Shown here: positions 1 through 9,214 of the stretch, piece by piece
Position numbering within the stretch: position 1 is the first letter of the stretch
How the letters are laid out: each line of letters begins with the position of its first letter
From: Desulforhopalus vacuolatus
GTDB lineage: Bacteria; Desulfobacterota; Desulfobulbia; Desulfobulbales; Desulfocapsaceae
Assembly: GCF_016918505.1 (NCBI RefSeq)
Contig: NZ_JAFFPZ010000017.1
Span: 1 to 64,000, forward strand
Direction: 5' to 3'
Length of the DNA stretch: 64,000 bases
The notes under the pieces: model-generated
Seen by the model: the letters and a program-made list of their open reading frames with translations, nothing else
Told to the model about the DNA's origin: nothing
The model's database searches: none
Position numbers and translations under genes: made by a program

Positions 1-106
1 TTGATCGAAGCGGTGGTGCATTGACCAAGGCCTGCTTTGTTGGTTTGAGTAAGTGTGTTTGTGATGGGACAGCATATCGCCGGGAGCGAAAAGTTACAAA
101 ATCCAT
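1..106 (-). CDS. 5' part of an unidentified gene cut by the window edge
   Basis: An open frame of 35 codons runs from an ATG at 106 off the left edge with no stop. It is preceded on the minus strand by a strong ribosome binding site, AAGGAGG, five bases before the ATG. The visible N-terminus reads MDFVTFRSRRYAVPSQTHLL and is basic with no membrane segment. I do not recognise the family; the start signal is the main reason to call it. Confidence 0.5.
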   Translation of the reverse strand, partial: MDFVTFRSRRYAVPSQTHLLKPTKQALVNAPPLRS

Positions 107-330
107 CGTAACCTCCTTAGAAGATTAATCTTTTAAAGAGGGCAAACTCGGAATTTCACTTATTTGTCAAGAAAAAAGCTTCTCCTTGTAATTTATTTTT
201 TTCTACATGCAAAATCTTAACCGGACACTACTGGGTTCTTTGATGTTCCCTGAAGACTTTTCGACAGGCGGGGCAGTCGTGATTACAATAGCTCACCTGC
301 AAAAATGGTCAGTGTAAAAAACGGATAAAG
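107..330. other. Non-coding A+T-rich upstream region
   Basis: No gene is seen here. A perfect 12-bp palindrome AAGATTAATCTT lies at 121-132, just upstream of the ribosome binding site of the leftward gene, and could be an operator. A TTGACA box on the minus strand at 165-170 resembles a -35 element, but no convincing -10 box follows at the right distance. Confidence 0.3.
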
Positions 331-521
331 GATACCTTGAAGAACCTTGTATTTCGTTTATATGCGAGGCACAGGAGAAATAACTTTTAATATCGGAGTC
401 TGGCGCTTACCCGGAGTCTGGCGTTTACCTGGAGTCTGGCGTTTACCTGGAGTCTGGCGCTTACCAGCGAAGATAGATTTTTGACTGTAACGAAGAAGAT
501 GAGTGAGTATTCGATGTCCCC
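331..521 (+). repeat. Family A MITE-like repeat, copy 1 (expanded)
   Basis: It begins GATACCTTGAAGAACC and ends TATTCGATGTCCCC, imperfect versions of the family ends. The interior has the family core: ATTTCGTT..GAGGCACAGGAGAAA, the GGAGTCTGGCG block, and TTTTTGACTGTAACGAAGAAGATG. At about 191 bp it is longer than the usual 145-165 bp because the central block is tandemly repeated. Similar copies occur at eight or more other places in the window. Confidence 0.8.
395..466 (+). repeat. 18-bp tandem repeat, four units
   Basis: Units start at 395, 413, 431 and 449, each GGAGTCTGGCG(C/T)TTACC plus one or two variable bases. Other family A copies carry this block once, so the array is a local expansion inside the repeat. 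There are no spacers, so it is not a CRISPR array. Confidence 0.9.
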
Positions 522-605
522 CTGAAATCGATAACAATAACAGCCGGTACCTTTACTCCACACTTTCAGGAGGGCAGGGTGCTGTTAATCAGAAAAGGAG
601 CATGT

Positions 606-1295
606 ATGAAAACAGAGAACCTTGTCAAAGAAATAAAGACATATCTTCCCTTTGCCGTCCCGGAGACAGACCAGGCGTCAGCCGTAGAACTGGTGGAAAA
701 ATATGGCAAGGATGAAATTGTCCTTTGCCTGTTGCGTGACTACTACACGGCTCTGCCCGATGCCTTTGAAGAGGCAGTAACCCGTGTGTCGGAACTCAGT
801 TTCAAGCAGGATGTCCACTTCCTTGTTCTCACCACTACTGGCCATAGCTGGCTCTACGCGGTGACAGTGGACAGCGTGGCGTTGATCGGCGAATACGGTG
901 TCGAGGTCCCCGGGGAGGTTCCGCCGGAGGTGATGTATTTTCTTGGCTGGAGCACGTTGAAAGAGTTTCATGAAAACTGCCCGTCAGTGGAGAAGCTGAA
1001 GGAGTATCCGTGGGAGGGTATGCCCCTCACTCACTGCCCGGTCTGTGGTGTTCCGGTGGGAGAGGAGCACCTGCTGGGCTGTGTGGTAGAGGTCTGCCCG
1101 TGGTGCAAAGGTCAGTTGAAGTCCTGCAACTGCCGTTTTGAAAAACTTGATGTAGAGGAAATTGAAACTGCGGAACAGGTGGCGACTTTTGCGGACCTGC
1201 TGGCTGAGAAGGGAAGGATTCCGTTCTTACCAGAACAGGCCCCTGCTTATCCGGGGACAAGCAGGGGGCTGGATGAAGGTGACAAAAAAGCTTAA
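606..1295 (+). CDS. Uncharacterised protein with C-terminal cysteine-rich zinc-ribbon-like motif
   Basis: A 229-residue soluble protein. The start at 606 was chosen over an upstream ATG at 579 because AAGGAG sits just before it. The N-terminal two thirds is mixed alpha/beta with no recognised domain. The C-terminal third has cysteine pairs in CPVCGVP, GCVVEVCPWCKGQ and SCNC, the arrangement of a structural zinc (or Fe-S) site found at the end of many uncharacterised bacterial proteins. It converges on hflC with a 12-bp gap. No function is assigned. Confidence 0.7.
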   Translation: MKTENLVKEIKTYLPFAVPETDQASAVELVEKYGKDEIVLCLLRDYYTALPDAFEEAVTRVSELSFKQDVHFLVLTTTGHSWLYAVTVDSVALIGEYGVEVPGEVPPEVMYFLGWSTLKEFHENCPSVEKLKEYPWEGMPLTHCPVCGVPVGEEHLLGCVVEVCPWCKGQLKSCNCRFEKLDVEEIETAEQVATFADLLAEKGRIPFLPEQAPAYPGTSRGLDEGDKKA

Positions 1296-1307
1296 AAGTC
1301 CTGCTGC

Positions 1308-2246
1308 TTATTTGCCGCTTACACTCTGTATATACTTGTAGAGTTCTGAATCCGATGAGAGAATCATCGTGGAATTTTTACCCACGATTTTGCTGTAACT
1401 CTCGAGGGTTTTCTGAAAAGAGTAAAACTCCGGGTCAAGGGAATATGCGTTGGCATAGATGGTGGAGGCTGCGGCGTCCGCCTTCCCTCGAATGGTCATT
1501 GCATCTTTGTTGGCGCTGGAGGTGATCTCCTGCAATGTCCGTTGCACCTTCCCGAGGATGTTGGCCTTTTCTCCTTCCCCGAGGGAACGCTTTTTAGCGG
1601 CAATCCGCTTCCGTTCTGAAATCATCCGGGCGTAAACTTTCTGACGCACCGACTCAATGTAGTTGACCCTCTTGATCATTACGTCAATCAGTTCGATGCC
1701 ATACTGCACCGTTTCCTGCGACGCGGCTTCACGAATCAGACGAGTTAACTCGTCGCGGCCCAGTTTCGGCTTAACTCCGAGGGCATCCCCGGAGATGCTC
1801 TTGGACATGGTCTCGGGAGACCAGTCCGAACTGCGGATGATCTCAATCAGGTTGTTCTTACTGACATAGTCTCGTACCGTACCATCAATGATGTCGGAGA
1901 GCAGCGACTGTGCCCGCTTTTCATCGTTTACCGCCTGTAGAAATTTCAGCGCGTCGGAAATGCGCCAGCGGGCAGTGACATCAAGATAAATGTACGTTTT
2001 GTCATTCGTCGGGATCTGATTTGGATCTCCGTCCCAGATGAGGATTTTTTTCTCAAAAAGCGCGATTTTCTGGATGAACGGAATTTTGAGATGCAATCCC
2101 GCCTCAGTGACCGGCTCGCCTACCGGTGCACCGAATTGAGTGATTACCGCCTGACGTCCTTCCACAAGGATAAAGAAACCATCATAAAAGACGGCAATGG
2201 CGATCAGAATGAGGCCTATGAGGGCCAATGGTCCATACTTTTTCAT
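1308..2246 (-). CDS. hflC: HflC, prohibitin-family regulator of FtsH
   Basis: A 312-residue protein with one N-terminal membrane segment (about residues 9-28) followed by a band-7/SPFH domain. It contains the typical HflC opening VEGRQAVITQFGAP and a coiled-coil C-terminal part ending near the SLDPEFYSFQKTLESY motif of the family. HflC pairs with HflK to form a large periplasm-facing cage around the membrane protease FtsH and modulates its activity. Its ATG overlaps the hflK stop by 4 bp (ATGA), so the two are co-translated. No hflX or hfq precedes the pair; ftsH is not in the window. Confidence 0.95.
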   Translation of the reverse strand: MKKYGPLALIGLILIAIAVFYDGFFILVEGRQAVITQFGAPVGEPVTEAGLHLKIPFIQKIALFEKKILIWDGDPNQIPTNDKTYIYLDVTARWRISDALKFLQAVNDEKRAQSLLSDIIDGTVRDYVSKNNLIEIIRSSDWSPETMSKSISGDALGVKPKLGRDELTRLIREAASQETVQYGIELIDVMIKRVNYIESVRQKVYARMISERKRIAAKKRSLGEGEKANILGKVQRTLQEITSSANKDAMTIRGKADAAASTIYANAYSLDPEFYSFQKTLESYSKIVGKNSTMILSSDSELYKYIQSVSGK

Positions 2247-3367
2247 GGCTTCTCCTTAGTGCTCTGCGGCAGTACAGGCTGGCCGAGATTGAGCAGTGGA
2301 ATTGGCGATTGCTGCTGATTTTTATCAATGACATAAACGTTTTTCACACCTGGCATAACCTGCTCCATGGTCTCGATATACATCCGACGGCGGGTGACTA
2401 CCGGCGCAACCTGGTAGGCCTTGAGAATGTCTCGGAAACGCTGGCTTTCACCAGTAGCTTCATTTATTCGTTGCGCTTTGTAACCGTATGCTTCTTCAAC
2501 AATTTTCTTGGCGTTACCACGGGCTTTCGGAATCTCGCGGTTATAAACCTCCTGGGCGGTGTTGACCAGACGTTTCATATCCTGATCCGCCTCGTTCACT
2601 TCGTTGAAGGCTGGTTTTACAGGTTCAGGCGGGTTGATATCTTTGAACTGGACGGTCCCAATATTGATACCGCTGCGACCTTTCGGGAAGAGCCCGTCAA
2701 GCATATCCTGCAGCTCTTTCTTTACCCTGGCTGCAAGGAGTTCACGGTTACTGAGGACATAGTCAAAATCCATATTGCCCACAATTCGACGAGTTACACT
2801 CTCCGACATGTCGTGGATCGCCTGGCGGGGATTCTGGACGACAAAGAGCCATGCCCAGGGATCGCCAACGCGATATTGCACAATCCACGCAACGCTGATG
2901 ACGTTTTTATCTGCGGTCATCATGAGGGCTTCCACGCTGGGATCATCGTCGCGGACGGAATAGTTACTTCCTCCGCGGGCACCGAAGCCGAACTCTTCTT
3001 TACGCACCCGCTCTACGTCAACCTTGGTGAGCTGGTCGACGTAGGGAATCTTGAAATGCAGGCCAGGCTGGGTGGTACTGTAATATTGGCCGAGGCGGAG
3101 GACAACACCCACCTTGCCGGGTTCAATTTTATAGAAAGAAGCGTATACGCCATAAAGGACCACGAAGGCGAGGGCTACAGCAAGCACCCGGCTGACGGCG
3201 GCAAAGGGTGATTGTGGTGAGCCTTCAGGTGGCGGGGTATTGATGGAACCGCCCTGTTTTTCATTGGAGAAGAAATCTTGCAGCCAGTCAATGAGCTGGG
3301 CAAGGAAATCCTCTGTTTTCTGCGGCTTTTTCTTGCCCCAGGGTGGTTGCTGATCCTGATTGGACAT
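2243..3367 (-). CDS. hflK: HflK, prohibitin-family regulator of FtsH
   Basis: A 374-residue partner of HflC. The start at 3367 (MSNQDQQPPWGKKK) has GGAG seven bases upstream; a longer frame to 3406 lacks such a site. The N-terminus is hydrophilic and proline/glycine-rich, as in other HflK proteins, followed by a membrane segment around residues 65-85 and the SPFH domain with the family phrase YKIEPGKVGVVLRLG. Glutamine- and alanine-rich helices follow. First gene of the hflKC operon, downstream of the rhomboid gene on the same strand. Confidence 0.95.
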   Translation of the reverse strand: MSNQDQQPPWGKKKPQKTEDFLAQLIDWLQDFFSNEKQGGSINTPPPEGSPQSPFAAVSRVLAVALAFVVLYGVYASFYKIEPGKVGVVLRLGQYYSTTQPGLHFKIPYVDQLTKVDVERVRKEEFGFGARGGSNYSVRDDDPSVEALMMTADKNVISVAWIVQYRVGDPWAWLFVVQNPRQAIHDMSESVTRRIVGNMDFDYVLSNRELLAARVKKELQDMLDGLFPKGRSGINIGTVQFKDINPPEPVKPAFNEVNEADQDMKRLVNTAQEVYNREIPKARGNAKKIVEEAYGYKAQRINEATGESQRFRDILKAYQVAPVVTRRRMYIETMEQVMPGVKNVYVIDKNQQQSPIPLLNLGQPVLPQSTKEKP

Positions 3368-3464
3368 GTAAATTCTCCATGTTGTGGTGGTTGGTTGATA
3401 ACGCATCTTTCAACCTAATAATTTGCAGGTCTGATTGCAATATAATCGTTATCAGGCCGGGGCT

Positions 3465-4403
3465 TCAACGAATTGAGAAAGCCATTCGCCAGCAGAGGAT
3501 AACGGTAAAGAGTGAGGCGGCGACGAAAAGAGTCTGTAGAAAAGCGCTGCGCCGCCAGTGGTTAAACGCATCTAAATGAACAACGTTACCGACTGCAAGT
3601 CCCGTGAGCAGACCGAAGAAATGTCCACCGAGGTCGGTGCGTTCACCGCTTGAGCCGAGCATGGCGAGCAGGGAAAGCCCGCCCATCAGAGGCAGAAGCA
3701 GACGAACACATCGACGCCGCCATGATTCTCCTGCTTCTGTCGGGCGGCTCAAACCGATGGTACAGAGCATTCCGGCTACCGCAAAGAGGGCCGTGGAAAA
3801 GCCGACAAAAAGGTGGTTACCACCATGAATGAGAACATTGAAGAGGCTGGCCAGCGCGCCGGTGAAGAGAATGGCAGCGAACCCGAAACCGCTGCCGGTA
3901 ATGGCGAAGAAGTAGTGCAGGAAGACTGCCCCGATGGCAAGATTGCTGAGCAGATGCAAGGCATCTGCATGGAGAGTGAGGGCCGTCACCAGTCGATACC
4001 ATTGACCGTCGAGGATCTTGTCCGCATCCCCTGCACCGGCTGTAAACCAGATATTCCGGGTGTTCCAGTCACCGCTTTTCATATAAAAAAGGGCAAGGGC
4101 TGTAATGAATGTTGGCGTCATCGCCTTGAACAGCGGTTGAAAATCTACTGAGAGATTCACCGGTTTCGGCGGCGGCCAGTGGCGGGACTCTTCCTCATAG
4201 GCGGCAAGCTGATACTCGGCTTTCTCCAGCCAGCGGTGTTGAATATAAAGGGAAAAGTTGTGTCGGTCGATGATAACTACACGATAGGGCAGAGAGGCGG
4301 AAGAGAGGACGAGGGAAGACGTGTTGAGTTGCTCGGGATCGTGGAAATGGCGGAAGAGCATCTCTTCGTTTTCAGAACTATGGTCAGCGGGCGAAGGATT
4401 CAA
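3465..4403 (-). CDS. Rhomboid-family intramembrane serine protease
   Basis: A 312-residue membrane protein: a cytoplasmic N-terminal region of about 90 residues, then six or seven hydrophobic segments. The catalytic serine is visible as Ser203 in GFSTALFAVAG and the histidine as His261 in GGHFFGLLTG. The HLLSN element at residues 150-154 matches the family's oxyanion-region HxxxN. Rhomboids cut transmembrane substrates. The gene lies about 100 bp upstream of hflK, another membrane quality-control system, in the same direction. The natural substrate is unknown. Confidence 0.85.
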   Translation of the reverse strand: MNPSPADHSSENEEMLFRHFHDPEQLNTSSLVLSSASLPYRVVIIDRHNFSLYIQHRWLEKAEYQLAAYEEESRHWPPPKPVNLSVDFQPLFKAMTPTFITALALFYMKSGDWNTRNIWFTAGAGDADKILDGQWYRLVTALTLHADALHLLSNLAIGAVFLHYFFAITGSGFGFAAILFTGALASLFNVLIHGGNHLFVGFSTALFAVAGMLCTIGLSRPTEAGESWRRRCVRLLLPLMGGLSLLAMLGSSGERTDLGGHFFGLLTGLAVGNVVHLDAFNHWRRSAFLQTLFVAASLFTVILCWRMAFSIR

Positions 4404-4510
4404 AGCAATCGGGAGTGAAGTGTGAAAGAAGAAAAATTATCTTCACACAGTACAACACCCGCACCTTTCGTCAACTCTCCCCGCGCTCTTTAGAACGATG
4501 AAGTCCGCAC

Positions 4511-4549
4511 AAAAAACCCGTCGCAGGAGGAAAATAAACCTGCGACGGG
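4511..4549 (-). terminator. Rho-independent terminator of pckG
   Basis: A perfect 11-bp stem CCCGTCGCAGG/CCTGCGACGGG (4517-4549) with an 11-base loop is followed, on the minus strand, by six T residues. It sits 12 bp past the pckG stop. Confidence 0.9.
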
Positions 4550-4560
4550 CTGCCAGAGAA

Positions 4561-6513
4561 TTATTCAAATTCTTTGATTTGCACGATGGAACCAAATTTT
4601 TCTTTAAGCTTTATAAGCTCAGCGCGCTTTGTGGCGAGAAGATCGAAGAAGTGCACCGAAATGTGCTGCTCCTTACGGTATGCATCACTTTGCATATCAA
4701 TGCGCTCAATGATTTTGTCTACATAGATGGCGAACTGCATGTCATAAATTTCGCGGGGATACTCTTTATCTATTCCGGCAAAAAGTTTTTTCAGATCTTC
4801 ATATTTTGGCATGTATCCGATCGGGGTTTCCAGTGCCTGCACATCTCCGTGGACATAGAGGTCAAGCCAGCCAAGCCATACCTTCACATCTTTTTTCTCA
4901 CCAAGCAGTCCGTCACCACTTCCACCACGATTACCATAGGTAAGGAAGTAATTGAGACCGGCGATGATCGGACGGGTTTCGTCAGAGAATTTCTTTGAGT
5001 TGAAGAATTGGAACTGTGCATTCATATAACCGGCGAGAGAACCGGGGATGAAGGGGGCGTTGGCCCATGGCTGACGGCGAACCCCTGAAACACCAACTTC
5101 CGTGGCAGTCGCTTTGGAAACAACAGAGGCACCAATAACTACGCCTTCATCGGAGTTACGGGCTACCCGTACCGGCGGCATGGTATCACCATCACGGCCG
5201 GAGTAGGTGATAACCTTTACCGGAACCCCTTTAGGATCTTCTGCCAGTTGAGTGTTGTGGTTGGAAATGGCAGAGGCAAGCAGGGTACAGCGGGAGTTCT
5301 TACTGGACATGGGAACGGGGTTGCCATCCTTGTCCTTTTTCCCTTCATACCACTCGCCTTGAAAATTAAATCCGGTGTTTGGGCAATTTTCACCGTTACC
5401 TACCCAGTAGGGAGAGCCATCGTTGACCATGACATTAGTCCAGATAACCTCAGTACCGTCACCACGCAGACAGTCCATCAGATGGGGATCACCTTCACGG
5501 TTGACATCCTGGAGAATTCCAAAGATGCCGTTTTCCGGATTGATGGCACGGAGAACACCATCCTTGTCAATCCATAACTGCGCGAGGTCGTCGCCGATAA
5601 AGTCAGAACCGACCATGGCAGTAGTTGTCTTGCCGCAGCCGGATGGAGCAGAACCACAGAAAAAGGTTTTGCGGCCGTTGGGGCCGGTCATGCCGGTGAT
5701 AAACATGTGTTCGGAGAGCTGTTGTTCCCGCTTGTAGTAGGTGCAGTAGTCAACGGCGAAGCGGTGATTCCCTTTTTTCAGCAGCAGGGTATTCCCGGCG
5801 TAGGTGCAGTAGGTGCAATAGGTGGTGAACCAGCTGCGATCCATGAAGATACGCGCCTTCGGCACGTTTTCAGAGATATTCTCACCCTCGGAGTGAACGT
5901 TGGTGAAGAAGAAGCCAACACGTTCAACTTCTTTGTCGAAGTCGGCAAAACAGTTGCGGTAGAGAATCTCGGCGGAATGGAGAACATATCCGGAAGATGA
6001 CATTTCAATAGCCGGGATAGCTCCCTCAGCGCCCACCGGACCACGGCTGTAAAAACCGACAATAAGAGTCATTCCCTCCATGATGCCGGGCATTTCCTCT
6101 TTCACATAGTCCATGGCATCTGTGCGGGAAATCCCCTTTGCCAGAGAATTCAGGCTTTCGCCTTCGTTGGTGATGTAGAAGGTCTGGTTGACAAGGCGGG
6201 CCTGATCTTCGGGAAGATCGAAGTGGATGGTGTGACCATCTTTGGTCAGTCGTTTCTCTTCTTTTTTGGCAATGGCATATTTGCGGATGCGATTACGGTC
6301 AGCTTCGGAACCACTGTTGACCAGCACTGTATCCGGGTTGCACATGACGATGGCATTGGCAATTTTAATCAATGCCTCTTCGTTTTTGATGGTGTTCAGC
6401 TTGGTAAGATTTTCACGGTTCAACTTGTCGGCGAAAACTTCCTGAGCCTGTTGCAGGGTTCGTATTCCACCGATAGTGGAAAGCAGATCTTTTCCTTTTT
6501 TTAATTCCAACAT
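4561..6513 (-). CDS. pckG: Phosphoenolpyruvate carboxykinase (GTP type)
   Basis: A 650-residue cytosolic enzyme interconverting oxaloacetate and phosphoenolpyruvate with GTP/GDP, the gluconeogenic link. The start at 6513 has AGGAG nine bases upstream; the longer frame to 6555 does not. The P-loop (kinase-1a) SAPSGCGKTTTAM is at about 288-300 and the metal-binding GDDLAQ at 307-312. The substrate and nucleotide loops RPIIAGLNYFLT and GNRGGSGDGLLG appear in the C-terminal half. It is somewhat longer than the roughly 600 residues of many bacterial GTP-PEPCKs. An unusual TYCTYCTY stretch lies near 231-238. It is a single gene with its own terminator. Confidence 0.93.
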   Translation of the reverse strand: MLELKKGKDLLSTIGGIRTLQQAQEVFADKLNRENLTKLNTIKNEEALIKIANAIVMCNPDTVLVNSGSEADRNRIRKYAIAKKEEKRLTKDGHTIHFDLPEDQARLVNQTFYITNEGESLNSLAKGISRTDAMDYVKEEMPGIMEGMTLIVGFYSRGPVGAEGAIPAIEMSSSGYVLHSAEILYRNCFADFDKEVERVGFFFTNVHSEGENISENVPKARIFMDRSWFTTYCTYCTYAGNTLLLKKGNHRFAVDYCTYYKREQQLSEHMFITGMTGPNGRKTFFCGSAPSGCGKTTTAMVGSDFIGDDLAQLWIDKDGVLRAINPENGIFGILQDVNREGDPHLMDCLRGDGTEVIWTNVMVNDGSPYWVGNGENCPNTGFNFQGEWYEGKKDKDGNPVPMSSKNSRCTLLASAISNHNTQLAEDPKGVPVKVITYSGRDGDTMPPVRVARNSDEGVVIGASVVSKATATEVGVSGVRRQPWANAPFIPGSLAGYMNAQFQFFNSKKFSDETRPIIAGLNYFLTYGNRGGSGDGLLGEKKDVKVWLGWLDLYVHGDVQALETPIGYMPKYEDLKKLFAGIDKEYPREIYDMQFAIYVDKIIERIDMQSDAYRKEQHISVHFFDLLATKRAELIKLKEKFGSIVQIKEFE

Positions 6514-6804
6514 GACAATCACTCCTGTTACTGCAAAATTTATAGAAACGGACACCTATGGGGGCTGCTTTTCAGATGTCCATGAAGGGTTATCGATAAC
6601 AATGAATATACTCCCCAAAATAACATTACTCTAACATAGTATGTAGCTTTAGAGGACGAGTCAAGAAATAACTGAACTAAATCATATAAAAAAATGATAT
6701 AGAGATAAATTGTGTAATTCTATATGCTTATAGGATATTTCTCCACGGAGAGGGGACAAAAAGACAAAGAAAATGTCACCAAAAGAGCTGATATACGGTT
6801 ATCT

Positions 6805-7464
6805 TTACCAGTTGTCTTCCCCCCAGGAATCTTCCTCCTTTTTATCAAAGTCCCAGCCGTCCATTTCCTCTTCCGGGCCCCAGCCGCCGATGCCGGCATC
6901 AGGCTTCCACTCTCCAGAGAGTTCGCGCTGTTCAAAGCCGACGATTTTTCCCTTCTCCTTTAATTCGTCATAAGCGGTGCTGGCAAGGGTGCAGCGGGGG
7001 GAAGAGGCAAGCAGTTCTTCAAGGCGATTCGAGACATAAACGCGCGGGACGTGTTCCTTCTGGATGGTTTTCCATGCTTCCTGATAACACTGCAGGCTCA
7101 GGGTGCGGGTCAGTTGCGGGTCTTTGAGCAGACGCTCGTGCATTCTCATGGCGACTTCACTCTGCGTGATTTTTTCCAGCTTCCCTGCCCGGCCGAGGAT
7201 ATAATAACTGCGGCGTGCGGCAACGCACTGGGGATCGGCGCTGAGCAGTTCGGATCGGCGCACGGCGGCCTTTTCGGCGGAGAGATCTTCCCGCATGACC
7301 TCGAGGGTGGCGGCGGCCATACAGTCGATGGTTTTCCCATGGCTGAATTCAGGATGTTCCATGAAGTAATCAGCGCTGTGCTCTATGGAGTAATTGGGAT
7401 GCGCTGCACAGCCGCAGAGGGTGAGGGCTGCGGCAAGGGGGAGAAAATATGTGAGGGGTGTCAT
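6805..7464 (-). CDS. Predicted lipoprotein of unknown function
   Basis: A 219-residue protein with a lipoprotein signal: after MTPLTYFLPLAAALT comes the lipobox LCGC, so the mature protein would start at that cysteine. The start at 7464 follows AGGTGA; an upstream ATG would lengthen the hydrophilic N-terminus ahead of the signal and is less likely. The mature part is helical with several cysteines and ends in a very acidic, tryptophan-rich tail (repeated W with D/E). No family recognised. Confidence 0.75.
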   Translation of the reverse strand: MTPLTYFLPLAAALTLCGCAAHPNYSIEHSADYFMEHPEFSHGKTIDCMAAATLEVMREDLSAEKAAVRRSELLSADPQCVAARRSYYILGRAGKLEKITQSEVAMRMHERLLKDPQLTRTLSLQCYQEAWKTIQKEHVPRVYVSNRLEELLASSPRCTLASTAYDELKEKGKIVGFEQRELSGEWKPDAGIGGWGPEEEMDGWDFDKKEEDSWGEDNW

Positions 7465-7926
7465 GATCTGTTCACCTGTGATGGAGGTTGGAGAATTGCG
7501 GGAGAGAGCCCGCACCAGTATTTCTTTTACCCTTGCTGGCGGAGAAAATCCAGCAGGAGAGTGCGAGGCAGGCAGTGGCGGGGAGGGAAGAAGAGATAAA
7601 AGTGCAGTTCACTGAAAGGTCGCTGAGATTGCAGCGCAAGCCTGCAGGGGATCTTGACAGGAGAGAAGAGGGCGTTTGCGCCGCAATTTAGCAAGAAAAA
7701 TAGAGTTAATTGACACAAAGTGTGTTTATTTCCAAGCAATAGGATAATCTTATTATCGAATTGATTCACAAAGGTGCTCGAAGGCTCCGGAAATCAATTA
7801 TCGGGTGTTTTAATGTCGGGCCGGGGAGGGGTGATTTCCTCTCTTTTCTCGAGAAGAAGCTGCGAATTCAAAGTAAGGCCTGCCTGGCAGTTCTACCTGA
7901 TTTTGTGAAGGCCAACAGAATGGTGA
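7465..7926. other. Intergenic region without recognised gene
   Basis: About 460 bp between a leftward lipoprotein gene and a family A repeat. Short open frames on both strands lack good start signals and do not resemble known proteins. I see nothing further. Confidence 0.4.
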
Positions 7927-8068
7927 ACACCTTGAAGAACCTTGTATTTCGTTCATATTCGAAGCGCAGAAGGAATTTTACCGCATGCATATAAAGTTCT
8001 ATATACGAGGATAAATTTTTGGCTGTAACGAAGAAGATGGGCGAAAGGCTGGTTCTTCAATGTTCAAT
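7927..8068 (+). repeat. Family A MITE-like repeat, copy 2
   Basis: It reads ACACCTTGAAGAACCTTG at the left and ends near TTCTTCAATGTTC, with the family core (ATTTCGTTCATATTCGA, GAGGATAAATTTTTGGCTG, TAACGAAGAAGATGGGCGA). The ends are more degraded than in the copies at 25905 and 35707. Confidence 0.75.
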
Positions 8069-8258
8069 GGTGTCTGACAGAGAAAAACAGGGTGAAACGA
8101 CAGTAAGTGATATCAGATTGAAAATGACCGTATTTAATTGTATTTACATTCTCAATGCGCTGGTAATTGTGTGGATACCAGGGAAATAGATATTAACTTG
8201 TTATGTTTCAGACCAATGTCAGGTCTATCTGCTACTCTAAACAAGGAGGAAAAAACTA

Positions 8259-9209
8259 ATGAATATCAAAGATCTTAAACCAGGTGACATTCTTCTCTTT
8301 TCAGCAGAGAAGGGAAGCTTTATTTCATGGGCAATAACATATTTAACAGATGCATCTGTAAGTCATGCAGCCATGTATTATGATGATAAAGAAAAATCTA
8401 TTATTGAAGAAACACCCCCTCAGGTTACAACAAATAATGCAGATAAACGTTTTAAAGGAAGAAAAATTAATGTACGACGTCTAAAGGAAGACTTGCCTCT
8501 AGATCCTGTAATTGAAGCATCAAAATCTTATTTAAATGATAATGAGCCGTATGATAATAGCGGCCTCTATATCGTTGGTTTATTGTTGATGTATAAAAAG
8601 TTTACACCAGATAGTTTGGTACAAAGAGCGATGGTGAAAATTTTAAAAAAGATAACGGCATCTATCGTTAAATACTTAGAAAAACACCAATATCCAGATA
8701 AGTCACCAATGGTTTGTTCTCAGTTCGTTGCACAATGCTATGCTAAAGCTGGGGGTAAATATAAATTAAAAATTGAACATGGTGTTTTACAAAAAACGGC
8801 GACGAATCAGATTGACAGAAACAATAATATAATAGGCCAGGTAATGCAAATTATCGAGAATGGTGAAAGATCACATTTACAAGCCTTACTTACGCCAAAT
8901 CTAAAAATACAGGATGACTCATCTCTCTCAGGAGAAGAACTGTGCAAAGAACTAAAAGATGCTTTTCATTTATTAAGTACCAACGCATCTTCTACGAAGA
9001 TTACAGATGAGCTTGTGGAGGCTGTTGCTCAATTCGCCCATGCGTATGATTTATCTCTTTCAAATCCCCAAAAAATGAATGGCTCCCACCACAAAAACAC
9101 ACATGAAATTCTACAAAATATAAGTGACAATGAAAATATGTTTACATTTCCAGGAGATTTACTAAATCACTGCGATAGCCTTAAGGATGTTGGAGTAATT
9201 GAGGCATAG
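8259..9209 (+). CDS. YiiX-like permuted papain-fold amidase/peptidase
   Basis: A 316-residue cytosolic protein after an ideal AAGGAGG. The N-terminal 180 residues have the layout of the YiiX/LRAT-NlpC group: LKPGDILLFSAEKG at the start, a candidate catalytic histidine in VSHAAMYYDD, and a candidate cysteine in MVCSQFVAQCY. These permuted papain-fold enzymes act on amide or ester bonds of lipids, peptides or cell-wall fragments; the substrate here cannot be read. The C-terminal 130 residues are helical and unrecognised. The gene is clearly richer in A+T than its neighbours and is followed directly by an IS element, both consistent with acquisition by transfer. Confidence 0.7.
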   Translation: MNIKDLKPGDILLFSAEKGSFISWAITYLTDASVSHAAMYYDDKEKSIIEETPPQVTTNNADKRFKGRKINVRRLKEDLPLDPVIEASKSYLNDNEPYDNSGLYIVGLLLMYKKFTPDSLVQRAMVKILKKITASIVKYLEKHQYPDKSPMVCSQFVAQCYAKAGGKYKLKIEHGVLQKTATNQIDRNNNIIGQVMQIIENGERSHLQALLTPNLKIQDDSSLSGEELCKELKDAFHLLSTNASSTKITDELVEAVAQFAHAYDLSLSNPQKMNGSHHKNTHEILQNISDNENMFTFPGDLLNHCDSLKDVGVIEA

Positions 9210-9214
9210 ATATA

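Noticed and set aside
395-466. Possible CRISPR array
   Set aside because: The 18-bp units are contiguous with no spacers, and the block occurs singly in dispersed repeats.
2228-3211. A 327-codon plus-strand open frame
   Set aside because: It is a shadow of hflK on the opposite strand with no family resemblance.
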